Shown here piece after piece: positions 53,525-63,208 of a stretch of DNA of 64,000 bases (the first letter of the stretch is position 1; the number at the start of each line of letters is the position of its first letter). The notes beneath the pieces are model-generated. The model searched no databases and was not told the DNA's origin. It worked only from the letters and a program-made list of their open reading frames with translations. The DNA lies in assembly GCA_023407575.1 (NCBI GenBank), contig JAEYLX010000019.1, forward strand, positions 186,001 to 250,000. Reading direction: 5' to 3'. Both the position numbers and the translations under genes were made by a program. Source of the DNA: Bacillota bacterium (GTDB lineage Bacteria > Bacillota > Clostridia > Lachnospirales > Lachnospiraceae).

Positions 53525-53992
53525 CTATCTATTCAGCAGATAAATAGCTAAATTCAAATACCCAGCAAAGGTTACCCATAGCAAATATGGAATTTGTAAG
53601 TATGCAGCTAAAGGATTAATCTCTCGAAATGTTTTAATCATGTAAATAATAAGTACCCATAGTGCTACTAAGATATGAAACGCCAATATGTAGTTCTGCT
53701 TGTTAAAGAATACCAATGACCAGCAAAAATTAACTACTAATTGAAGTGCGTAGATACTTAAAGCTTTATCCTTATCTTTTGAATCAGAGGTATAAATCAG
53801 ATATGCTGAAATCCCCATTAGAACATAAAGAATTGTCCATACAACAGGAAACACCCACCCTGGCGGTGACAGTGGTGGCTTAACCAATTCCTGATATATG
53901 GACATACTATTTCTTGTTAAAAAACCTGATAGAGCACCAACTCCTAAGCTGATTGCAATACTAACGAGTAATTCTTTCCATTGCATTTTCAT
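53525..53992 (-). CDS. tspO: TspO/MBR family protein
   Basis: A 155-residue, five-helix membrane protein of the translocator protein family, which binds porphyrins and cholesterol-like ligands. SIYQELVKPPLSPPGWVFPV with WTILYVLMGISAYLIY is the conserved first loop and helix 2; FCWSLVFF and PYLLWVTFAGYLNLAI complete the signature. Full length for the family. It is a single gene between the CRISPR array and the chemoreceptor gene. Confidence 0.93.
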   Translation of the reverse strand: MKMQWKELLVSIAISLGVGALSGFLTRNSMSIYQELVKPPLSPPGWVFPVVWTILYVLMGISAYLIYTSDSKDKDKALSIYALQLVVNFCWSLVFFNKQNYILAFHILVALWVLIIYMIKTFREINPLAAYLQIPYLLWVTFAGYLNLAIYLLNR

Positions 53993-54090
53993 AATACACC
54001 TTATACTTTTTGTATAATTTATGTGAGGTGTAGCGGGTTTATTCTAGATTATATATACATATTAAAAAAAGCATTAACTACATTCAATGG

Positions 54091-57000
54091 ACTTCAATCA
54101 ATGCATCTATAGAGGATGTGCCCCATCTCTCTTTGCTTTTCGGTTATAGCATCATATTTCAATCCACACATCCATAAAGGATGTGACTATGCATGTTACT
54201 GATAAAGGCGAAATGATAAAGATTTCAATCCACACATCTATAAAGGATGTGACTATAACGAAGCATATAACCTTTTCTGTCAAGGCAAATTTCAATCCAC
54301 ACATCCATAAAGGATGTGACAAAAATATGTGTCTATAATAATAAGTCTACTGGGATTTCAATCCACACATCCATAAAGGATGTGACGAGCGTTGAAGAGG
54401 TAGCCGCAAGAGTAACAGAAATATTTCAATCCACACATCCATAAAGGATGTGACTATATCAAAAGGGACTACAATTTTTAACGTTGCCGATTTCAATCCA
54501 CACATCCATAAAGGATGTGACTACGGCAAGGTTTTATCTCCCGACCTGGACAAAAATTTCAATCCACACATCCATAAAGGATGTGACTATATTTAGGGAT
54601 TAATTACAGAGGAGGTTTTTTATATATTTCAATCCACACATCCATAAAGGATGTGACTTGTAGCAGAGCGATTGGTCAAATTATATGCAATATTTCAATC
54701 CACACATCCATAAAGGATGTGACATCAGGCTAGATATAAGATTAGCATTTCCGAAAATGATTTCAATCCACACATCCATAAAGGATGTGACCCAAAGAAT
54801 TTTTAAATAGATCAACTACTCCATCCATTTCAATCCACACATCCATAAAGGATGTGACTGATTTCCTCGACTTTCTGTGCTATATTGCACTTAATTTCAA
54901 TCCACACATCCATAAAGGATGTGACGTGTGAGCGTTGCACTAAAAAATTAAGAGCTCAATGATTTCAATCCACACATCCATAAAGGATGTGACGTTGCGG
55001 CTCCCGTGATTGCTTTTTGCGCCACCTTTATTTCAATCCACACATCCATAAAGGATGTGACTAGTATAAATTGGTAGATTATTCAAGATAATCGATTTCA
55101 ATCCACACATCCATAAAGGATGTGACCTGGTTTACCATTGACAAAGAAAAATATACAGATATTTCAATCCACACATCCATAAAGGATGTGACGGATAAAG
55201 CTTTGTTAATATCTTTACCGTTGCAAATTTCAATCCACACATCCATAAAGGATGTGACAGAGGCAGAGCAGGAGAAGATTGCCTTGCTTAAGTATTTCAA
55301 TCCACACATCCATAAAGGATGTGACCTATTCTATCCCAATCAATAATAAATACAACATCAATTTCAATCCACACATCCATAAAGGATGTGACCTCAAAAA
55401 TGTACTTGGGTATCACAGTTTATAATGATTTCAATCCACACATCCATAAAGGATGTGACATCATGACCCTGATGCAATTTTAATGCACAAAATATTTCAA
55501 TCCACACATCCATAAAGGATGTGACTGACACAGGAAGAAAAGGAAGTTATAAACAGCTTTATTTCAATCCACACATCCATAAAGGATGTGACACGAAATA
55601 GTAGGCGATAACATCTACAAACTTTGTATTTCAATCCACACATCCATAAAGGATGTGACAGGGGGTATACACAAATGATAAGCAAAGATTACAAATTTCA
55701 ATCCACACATCCATAAAGGATGTGACTTTGTATTTTGCAATCAGAAGTATTTGTAAATTAAATTTCAATCCACACATCCATAAAGGATGTGACGATTCTA
55801 ACGGCACGAATTGCTGGAGGAAGAGCAGAGAATTTCAATCCACACATCCATAAAGGATGTGACTGCTCTTGAACTTATATTTGAATCTGCAACAGATATT
55901 TCAATCCACACATCCATAAAGGATGTGACAGGTTCTGATGAGGCTTATCATTACTTGTTAAAAATTTCAATCCACACATCCATAAAGGATGTGACGGTAA
56001 TCTCAGCCGTAGCTGCTGATTCCATATCTTATTTCAATCCACACATCCATAAAGGATGTGACTTTTCAATAAGCTATTGGTTTTTATTTTTTTCATTTAA
56101 TTTCAATCCACACATCCATAAAGGATGTGACCACGCAGAAAGGGCAATGTATGGAATTAAAAATATTCATTTCAATCCACACATCCATAAAGGATGTGAC
56201 TAGATCCATACCGAAAAAGGTTGATCCCAAGGAAATTTCAATCCACACATCCATAAAGGATGTGACGAAAACGTTCAGGAATCCTAGATTTTTTATTTAT
56301 ATTTCAATCCACACATCCATAAAGGATGTGACATCTAATCGATTTGTCATATATTGACCATGAAGGATTTCAATCCACACATCCATAAAGGATGTGACAA
56401 TAATATCTCAATCGCTGGTGGTACTGCAACTGATTTCAATCCACACATCCATAAAGGATGTGACCCTCGGTGTAATCGATATGTAGGTCTGATATGTTAG
56501 ATTTCAATCCACACATCCATAAAGGATGTGACGTAAAAGGAGTGTGATAAACATACAAAATAATTTTATTTCAATCCACACATCCATAAAGGATGTGACA
56601 TAATAAGATTTTTATATCACCGGAAACATCCTTGATTTCAATCCACACATCCATAAAGGATGTGACTAGGAGGTATAACTGTTCCTGTAGCAAGCTTAGA
56701 TTTCAATCCACACATCCATAAAGGATGTGACTAAAAAGACCCTCACCAATTTCGTTAAAGTATCCAAGATTTCAATCCACACATCCATAAAGGATGTGAC
56801 AGGTGTTTCGATATCATGGTTAGTTGGAGAAAAAATTTCAATCCACACATCCATAAAGGATGTGACTGGCAATTAGGGCTGCGTTAATCCCATGAGTATA
56901 AAATTTCAATCCACACATCCATAAAGGATGTGACTGCTACGCTGTGGTATTACATCAACCGCCTTTCGAATTTCAATCCACACATCCATAAAGGATGTGA

Positions 57001-57467
57001 CGCTTGTGTTTGGTTTGATTGCTGTGATATCCACATATTTCAATCCACACATCCATAAAGGATGTGACTATGTAATCATCGAAGAAAACGAAAACCCTCT
57101 TATTTCAATCCACACATCCATAAAGGATGTGACGCTTGCTTGCCAAAGTTAACTAATGCAACGATAATTTCAATCCACACATCCATAAAGGATGTGACGA
57201 TTGTGTAGAAGGGTATAAGCAGTCAACCAATAAAGATTTCAATCCACACATCCATAAAGGATGTGACATTCGAAGACTAGAACTAAAGTCGAAATTATAA
57301 ATATTTCAATCCACACATCCATAAAGGATGTGACGGATATCACACGGTAGATTAATAGAATATAAGAAAATTTCAATCCACACATCCATAAAGGATGTGA
57401 CAGTTTCGATGTTCAGTAGCCTCTTGCGGAGATGAATTTCAATCCACACATCCATAAAGGATGTGAC
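54091..57467 (-). CRISPR. Type I-C CRISPR array, 50 repeats plus one degenerate
   Basis: Fifty 32-nt repeats (54156-57467) with 33-38-nt spacers. On the minus strand each begins GTCACATCC and ends GTGGATTGAAAT, with CATCC and GGATG able to form the crRNA stem, as in type I-C. Transcription is minus, away from cas2. The repeat at 54222-54253 has one substitution (ATCTATA instead of ATCCATA). A further repeat at 54091-54122 matches 25 of 32 bases and ends the leader-distal side. All other repeats look identical by eye. Spacers appear unique to inspection; no self-matching spacer was noticed, but that was not checked systematically. Confidence 0.98.
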
Positions 57468-57618
57468 AGCTATATATTGTGTTTTTACTCACAACATATA
57501 ACCATATATTACTCTTAAACATTTACTACAATATAAAATTAACTTTTATTAGCCATATTGGTTCAATTTAAAGTGCGAACACCCCTATATTTCTATGAGA
57601 GCTTTAGGTTCGCATTGA
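57468..57618 (-). promoter_or_regulatory. CRISPR leader
   Basis: 151 AT-rich nt between cas2 and the first repeat. It contains an inverted repeat TGCGAAC (57608-57614 region on minus) and GTTCGCA (57574-57580 region), a motif typical of type I-C leaders. It should hold the array promoter and the adaptation signals. Confidence 0.8.
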
Positions 57619-57909
57619 TCATAAAATCAATGCATCATCAAATTTATAGGTATTCTTAGCACCTACATGTTGAACTTTTTTATCATAATTATCACCCAAG
57701 CGATAAATTCGAAGACTATCTGTTTCTGTATCAATAATGTCTATCAGCAGATTTTTTAACTTTAATAATTCAGCCTCATTTACTTTGCATTCAAAAACTG
57801 AATTTTGAACCCTCTGCCCATAGTTGACACATGTTTTTGCCACCTTACGTAATCTGCTTTGTCCCTTGGGTGAGGTTACATTAATGTCATATGTAATCAA
57901 GACATACAT
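57619..57909 (-). CDS. cas2: Cas2 (spacer acquisition)
   Basis: A 96-residue ferredoxin-fold protein. LITYDINVTSPKGQSRLRKV carries the conserved Asp at residue 8 after the first strand, and VFECKVNEAELLKL is the usual dimer strand. Cas2 bridges two Cas1 dimers in the integration complex. It lies 9 nt after cas1 and 151 nt from the array. Full length. Confidence 0.97.
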   Translation of the reverse strand: MYVLITYDINVTSPKGQSRLRKVAKTCVNYGQRVQNSVFECKVNEAELLKLKNLLIDIIDTETDSLRIYRLGDNYDKKVQHVGAKNTYKFDDALIL

Positions 57910-57918
57910 AACGTTCTC

Positions 57919-58950
57919 CTATTTCCAGAAAAATGGTGGATATTGTTCGAGGTCACCTCTTAAATGTCTGGCTAACAATATAGCTTGTGCATATGGAACT
58001 AACCCCCAGGATATTTTTTCACCTAAAAATGGATGTGTAAGTTCCTCCTGCTTATTCTTTTGCCATTCACTTATAAAAATTCTTCTAGCTGAATCCTTTA
58101 TATATACCGAGTTATTTTCGTTAATCTCAAAATCATCTGCTTGCAATTGTTTCCGATTAATTAACGATAAGACAAATCGATCCGCTACTGGTGCCCTTAA
58201 TTCTTCAATTAAATCATTAGCCAATGATGCTCTTCCCGGTCTGTCTTGATGCATAAATCCAACATAAGGATCAAGTCCAACCGTTTCCAAAGCTGCAGTA
58301 ATATCGTTTGCTAGAAGGGTATATGCAAATGATAATAAACTATTTACACGATCCTCAGGCGGACGTTTACTTCTCTCATGAAAATAGAATTCATCCTTTT
58401 GATTTAGTATCATATGATCAAATCCACTGAAATAAGCTACCTGTGCACTACCTTCATAACCACGTAATTGGTCCAGGCTATCACTTCTCTGAACTTCCAT
58501 CATAAAATTGCTAAGACTTAAAGAAGCTTCTTCCATCTCTTCTAATGGTATCCTTAAGGGATATTGCCTAATGTATCGTTCTAACTGCCATTTTTCGTTA
58601 TATATTTTTCCAAGAATAAAATTCCGGGCAATCGAAAGACTCTCATCTCCATTGTCTGCAACTCGATATTGCTTCTTTCGAAGTAACACATTTCCTCTGG
58701 TCTCACCGATTACTCTAGCTCTAAATCTACCTGTTGGTGTTAGGAAGCAAATAGATATATTTTGCTCGACGCATTTCTCCATAAGAGCAGGACTTAGCCC
58801 CATGTTAGAAAAGCTTACAACACCTTCCAGATTATGTAATGGATACCTGGCTATTACGCTATCGTTCTCACGGACGGTAATATTTTCGTCACTCAAGCCC
58901 AAATAAACTTCAGGTTTAGTTATAAATAAAACATTTAAAAGCTGTCTCAT
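57919..58950 (-). CDS. cas1: Cas1 (type I-C integrase)
   Basis: A 343-residue endonuclease/integrase, standard length for subtype I-C. GYEGSAQVAYF (E166), GFMHQDRPGR (H234) and SLANDLIEE (D246) are the metal-binding residues of the active site. The N-terminal beta domain includes HNLEGVVSFSNMGLSPALME. It overlaps cas4 by 4 nt (ATGA), so the two are translationally coupled, and Cas4 would join Cas1-Cas2 in selecting and trimming prespacers. Confidence 0.97.
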   Translation of the reverse strand: MRQLLNVLFITKPEVYLGLSDENITVRENDSVIARYPLHNLEGVVSFSNMGLSPALMEKCVEQNISICFLTPTGRFRARVIGETRGNVLLRKKQYRVADNGDESLSIARNFILGKIYNEKWQLERYIRQYPLRIPLEEMEEASLSLSNFMMEVQRSDSLDQLRGYEGSAQVAYFSGFDHMILNQKDEFYFHERSKRPPEDRVNSLLSFAYTLLANDITAALETVGLDPYVGFMHQDRPGRASLANDLIEELRAPVADRFVLSLINRKQLQADDFEINENNSVYIKDSARRIFISEWQKNKQEELTHPFLGEKISWGLVPYAQAILLARHLRGDLEQYPPFFWK

Positions 58951-59615
58951 TCTGATATCCTCCCCTGAATATATTTGCTAACTGCTTTATTTTTATTGAG
59001 TTCTGGTAGACAGATATTTTTTAAGGAACAGGTTTTGCACTTAGTACCTGTCCTTACTTTAGGTGTATGACCTCGATTCATATAGGTATGCATTTCATCA
59101 AATACATCTTTCATCTGCTTATGTAACTTCTCTGTAAAATAAACTTCTTCTCTTCTTCGGGTTTCAAAGTAGAACAGATAGCCTTTCTCAATTTGAGTTT
59201 CCAGCATCTCTTCCAAGCAATAAGCTTCTGCCAGCAATTGAAGCTTATCGCAGTTATCTTCCTTTGGTTTTCCTCTCTTGTATTCAATCGGTGCTACAGT
59301 AAAATGTCCGTTATATTGTGGAATATAAATTCCTGTCTCCTCTTTCTTAAATTCCACAACATCACATTTTCCTGTTATACCCAATGACCTGGATTTTACT
59401 TGCAGGGCACGCACCGTTATCGTATCTTTTCTCTTCTCACGATATTCCGGATTATCCGCTCTTTCATGTTTTAATTCTCCGTCCACAGTAAAATAATTCT
59501 CTTCCCATTGCTGTTCCACATGGATCAAAGCCCACTGTCTTCGGCAAAACATAAAATGCTGGATTCCGGAAATCATGAGATAGTCCTCTTCTTTATAATC
59601 CTTCAATTCTCTCAA
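58947..59615 (-). CDS. cas4: Cas4 (prespacer processing nuclease)
   Basis: A 222-residue RecB-like nuclease with a [4Fe-4S] cluster. C24 in FMFCRRQWALIH pairs with C193, C196 and C202 in KCKTCSLKNIC. The nuclease core has FTVAPIEYKRGKPKEDNCDK with the metal-binding residues. The start is a TTG at 59615 with AAAGGG seven bases upstream, inside the end of cas7 (23-nt overlap); the ATG at 59576 is an alternative with AGAGGA upstream. Confidence 0.93.
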   Translation of the reverse strand: MRELKDYKEEDYLMISGIQHFMFCRRQWALIHVEQQWEENYFTVDGELKHERADNPEYREKRKDTITVRALQVKSRSLGITGKCDVVEFKKEETGIYIPQYNGHFTVAPIEYKRGKPKEDNCDKLQLLAEAYCLEEMLETQIEKGYLFYFETRRREEVYFTEKLHKQMKDVFDEMHTYMNRGHTPKVRTGTKCKTCSLKNICLPELNKNKAVSKYIQGRISE

Positions 59616-60462
59616 CTTGCAACCCTTTATCTTCTAATGCTACAAGCTTCTCCTTTTTTAATCCTATTTTATAATCTTCATATTTCGCTGGCTTTTTACT
59701 ATCATCTATCAGCTTTACTTCTACTAAATCATGTATTTTCGCACTGGAGGCTACCCCTGTCTTTGATGGGTGCGTAAACCAGTAAAGTTCCTTTACTTCC
59801 ATACTTCCTTCCGGTCTCGCGGAAGAAGAATCATTCACGAACAGCGTTTTTAATGCCTCCTGTATTACTTCTGCATCCTCTGAAGTAAATCCTGTCTTTT
59901 CTGCAAAATAACAATTGATGCTTCCCTTTACCTGATATACTCCAAATTCGATAAAATGCTTAGTTCCCATTGTATCAGAAGAACGTTCTTTCCCTTCCTT
60001 GGCTTTCATACCATTGGTACTGCGGGTAATCTGCATACTGATAACATCGATTGGGCTTAAACTCTTAGCTAATGTGATGGAAACAGGTCCTCTGATTCCA
60101 ACAGAACGTCCCAGGAAAGTCATTACCTGTCCAAAACTACGCACATCCAGCCATTTCTCACAGGACACCTGATGTATTTTGTTATCCGGATCTTTTTTCG
60201 TATCCCTGCTAAAGAACACTTCAAACCTATCCTCCAAAGACTTCAGGCCATCATCAATTCGATCATTAGTTTGTACAAATATTGCCTTCTCCATATCCTG
60301 CATACGGTTTCTAATTTTGCGTTTAATACATACATCACTAATTTCACCAAATCCCTCATAATCTGTTCTTGGCATATTTTCGTTCAATGGATCTCCATTG
60401 GGATTTGCTCCATTCACTGTAAAAAACATTACAAAATCAATTTTCTTATCAATTGCTGTCAT
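59593..60462 (-). CDS. cas7: Cas7c (Csd2), Cascade backbone
   Basis: A 289-residue protein that forms the helical backbone along the crRNA in the type I-C Cascade. DFVMFFTVNGANPNGDPLNE is the family's N-terminal signature; SFGQVMTFLGRSVGIRGPVS and FIEFGVYQVKGSINCYFAEK are also typical. The start overlaps cas8c by 14 nt, and the end overlaps cas4. Confidence 0.95.
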   Translation of the reverse strand: MTAIDKKIDFVMFFTVNGANPNGDPLNENMPRTDYEGFGEISDVCIKRKIRNRMQDMEKAIFVQTNDRIDDGLKSLEDRFEVFFSRDTKKDPDNKIHQVSCEKWLDVRSFGQVMTFLGRSVGIRGPVSITLAKSLSPIDVISMQITRSTNGMKAKEGKERSSDTMGTKHFIEFGVYQVKGSINCYFAEKTGFTSEDAEVIQEALKTLFVNDSSSARPEGSMEVKELYWFTHPSKTGVASSAKIHDLVEVKLIDDSKKPAKYEDYKIGLKKEKLVALEDKGLQVERIEGL

Positions 60463-62449
60463 TGCTCATTACCTCCTCTTTGTTATTATCAGTTTCCTTA
60501 TTCTCTTTACTACTTTTCTTATAAAACTCCTGTTTTTGTGCATAATATCCGAAGATAAAATTCTCGTCCAAAGCTTTGTTCTTCATGCAGTTAAACTCTT
60601 CTGTCTCAACCAATTTATTCATAACATGAGTAACTAATTTGTCATGACTAATGGCTAATCCTGGATTTTTCTTTGTTAGCCTGTCCATATAAGGACGAAT
60701 TTTCCCAGCAAGAGTTATTAGAGTACTAGCAGGCCTTTTTGAGTAGGCTGTCCAAAGTCGTTCTGCATTCGTAGCACGCTTATCGTCATTTGCATTTCGC
60801 TTCTCATCCCCTGTCACCACTGTGCTTTTTAGTGAATCCAGTTCCATTTTTTCGTATATTGCCAATAACCTGCCATACAAATAGCTTCTGTCCTTGTTAT
60901 TTTCATCCAGCATTTCACTCACCTCTCCTTTATGCTTATAATCTATCTGATATTTTTTAAACACGGAGCACCCAATTGCAATTGCCTGGTTCCAAGCTTT
61001 ATCATAGGAGTTCCTATGGCATAAGTTTTCCAGCATTCTGCTTTTGATATCTAATGGAAGTCTTCTCTGTTCTATGATGCAGGGAAGCACTCGTTCCATT
61101 GTCTTCGTCCTAAGCTTTTTATTCCGACATTCCATAAATCCCTTCTCATTTTCAAGTCCAAAAACAGCATCAATATAACGAAACAAGGGTGGTGTCTGCT
61201 TAGTTACTTTACTTACTGTTGCATTATAAAACGACCAACTGGTACTAAGATACCATTGCTCAACTCGATTAAATAAATCTGATTTTGGAAGCTCTCTAAA
61301 ATACTTTACAGATATACGTCCGTTGGAACTCTTATCTAATATCATCAGATAGAATCTACTGTCCGGTGAAATCTTTTTTTGTGTTCCTGTAAGATAATCA
61401 TTTATTTCAGAAGCTACACCTCCACCCAAGGAACTTAGATGCGTGTTATCTGCATCTTCTTCCGTCATATCGTCAAATGGTGCACAAGCATCCAGTACAT
61501 TAATTGCACTCTCATTGCCGATATCATTCGAGAACCAGTTGACAATAAAACAGGACTCTCCAATCTGTCGTCTGTTCTGCTCATTTTCCAATAAATACTT
61601 CAACATGAGGTGTATCTTTTGTGATACTTCGTAACCAATGTGTATAATTTCTTCTCCCGTAATAAATCGTCCGTAATACGTCTCGTTATGATTACTGATG
61701 GAGATTAATTTAGCATTGCCCATAAGCCCTCTGTGTCTTGACACACAATAAGTGCTTTCCCCTGATATATCACATTGTTCCTGTGGTTGTTCCTTATTCA
61801 TGAACCTCACAAATTCAATGTAATGCTGATGCAATTTCTGATTAGACGTAACCGAAAGATTTGCCTGCGTGGACATTGTTGTTTCAACCTGAAAAGTCAC
61901 AAAGGTCTTGTCCAGTTTAAGTATCTTTTCTGATTTGTCCCCCTGGTTTATAATTACCGAGTTGCCCTCTCCCCACTGATACTGTGTATTAGCAAGGAGT
62001 GAACTAACACAATCCTTCAGCACGTCACCTTGTAATATGTAACCTGAGACTATCTCCAGCAAGCCATTGGTATTGCCATCTTTTGAATAGGAAAGCCAGT
62101 TCTTTAATACCCTTTCATATTCCTTATGTTTTTCTTGGTCAATCTCCTTTGAAAGATAGGATAGCTCATCGCACAGTGGATGCGGTGCAATTACTTTACC
62201 CGCCCGGATGATCGAACTTTCTGTTACAGGAAAGATGGCTATTTTATCCTTGGGTATCCATTCCGCTTTAATAAAGCTGCCCGCTTCCGAAAGCAGAATT
62301 TCAATCATGTCATTTGACCCGGTAGACTTCTTACTAGAGTGGTAGACTGGTAATAAGACTGTTTGCTGTTCCAGGTTGTCTGTCCTGTCTACCAGCTTGT
62401 TTTCCAAGGCCTTATTATAGGTTTGATACAGTGCGCTCAGAACACTCAA
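60449..62449 (-). CDS. cas8c: Cas8c (Csd1), Cascade large subunit
   Basis: A 666-residue large subunit of the I-C effector complex; it recognises the PAM, and in this subtype an internal start can also yield a small Cas11 subunit. The start SVLSALYQTYNKALENKLV, the GYVLQGDVLKDC-like middle, ESCFIVNWFSNDIGNESAIN and DSRFYLMILDKSSNGRISVK fit Csd1. It is slightly longer than usual (about 560-620). Its end overlaps cas7 by 14 nt and its start abuts the cas5 stop. Confidence 0.93.
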   Translation of the reverse strand: MSVLSALYQTYNKALENKLVDRTDNLEQQTVLLPVYHSSKKSTGSNDMIEILLSEAGSFIKAEWIPKDKIAIFPVTESSIIRAGKVIAPHPLCDELSYLSKEIDQEKHKEYERVLKNWLSYSKDGNTNGLLEIVSGYILQGDVLKDCVSSLLANTQYQWGEGNSVIINQGDKSEKILKLDKTFVTFQVETTMSTQANLSVTSNQKLHQHYIEFVRFMNKEQPQEQCDISGESTYCVSRHRGLMGNAKLISISNHNETYYGRFITGEEIIHIGYEVSQKIHLMLKYLLENEQNRRQIGESCFIVNWFSNDIGNESAINVLDACAPFDDMTEEDADNTHLSSLGGGVASEINDYLTGTQKKISPDSRFYLMILDKSSNGRISVKYFRELPKSDLFNRVEQWYLSTSWSFYNATVSKVTKQTPPLFRYIDAVFGLENEKGFMECRNKKLRTKTMERVLPCIIEQRRLPLDIKSRMLENLCHRNSYDKAWNQAIAIGCSVFKKYQIDYKHKGEVSEMLDENNKDRSYLYGRLLAIYEKMELDSLKSTVVTGDEKRNANDDKRATNAERLWTAYSKRPASTLITLAGKIRPYMDRLTKKNPGLAISHDKLVTHVMNKLVETEEFNCMKNKALDENFIFGYYAQKQEFYKKSSKENKETDNNKEEVMSNDSN

Positions 62450-63196
62450 TTACTCCACCTCCTCTGGAAGAAGCTTGCATTCCTCCTCCGCAAATGTTAC
62501 ATTATCTTTTGTAAAGGTCTTAAAATTATAATTCTTAAGTGAATGATGGATCTGGCATTCTTCCGGTCTTATAAAAGTAATGCATCCTTCATCCATGGCA
62601 GTATTGCTAAAATTTGAAATTAACACATTCTTACTGCTATCTAAGTTTTCATCCGGATATTGAAAGGAGTGAAACATAATTCCAAAGGACAACTTTTCCT
62701 CTTTATAAGGGGAAACTGCATGTTGAAATTGTTCTGCTCTTAATCGTTCCACATAAGCTACACATTCTCTAGTTCCCAGGAATATATCTCTTCTTCCTCC
62801 TTTTGACAATGATCGCAGAATTAATTGCTCATGTTTTATTTCATTGCGATCTTCAGCAAGCTCCGTCCGGCTTTCATTCCATTCGAAATGGAACTGAACC
62901 AAATATTCCACGTCTCTTAAATAGGTGTAGTAGTTAAGGTCATTACTTCCATCCTTTAAGGGCGCTCGTATGCCCTTAGTCTCTGTCGTAATTCGCTTCA
63001 TAACCTTTACAGCATCGATGTAATAAATAATCGTCGGTTTCCAATATATCTGCTCAGTTATTCCCTTTAATGCCTGGTATGTGGGCACTTGATAGGTATA
63101 TTTTTCCCCACCGCCTTTTGTAACCGGATCTGTAAAAAGCGCGTAATCCCCAATCACTCGATAATAAAAGGGATTTGATTTAAATTTATTTTCCAT
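62450..63196 (-). CDS. cas5: Cas5c (Csd5-type), crRNA processing
   Basis: A 248-residue RAMP protein. In type I-C, which lacks Cas6, Cas5c cleaves the pre-crRNA and holds the 5' handle. FYYRVIGDYALFTDPVTKGG and TYQVPTYQALKGITEQIYWK are the diagnostic N-terminal segments of Cas5d/c. No cas6 gene is present in the window, in agreement with the subtype. It follows cas3 by 12 nt. Confidence 0.94.
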   Translation of the reverse strand: MENKFKSNPFYYRVIGDYALFTDPVTKGGGEKYTYQVPTYQALKGITEQIYWKPTIIYYIDAVKVMKRITTETKGIRAPLKDGSNDLNYYTYLRDVEYLVQFHFEWNESRTELAEDRNEIKHEQLILRSLSKGGRRDIFLGTRECVAYVERLRAEQFQHAVSPYKEEKLSFGIMFHSFQYPDENLDSSKNVLISNFSNTAMDEGCITFIRPEECQIHHSLKNYNFKTFTKDNVTFAEEECKLLPEEVE

Positions 63197-63208
63197 AGAA
63201 CCTCCTTC

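Noticed and set aside
55079..56357. Frames of 62-130 codons across the CRISPR array
   Set aside because: They are repeats translated through spacers (recurring ISIHTSIKDVT or TSFMDVWIEI), not genes.
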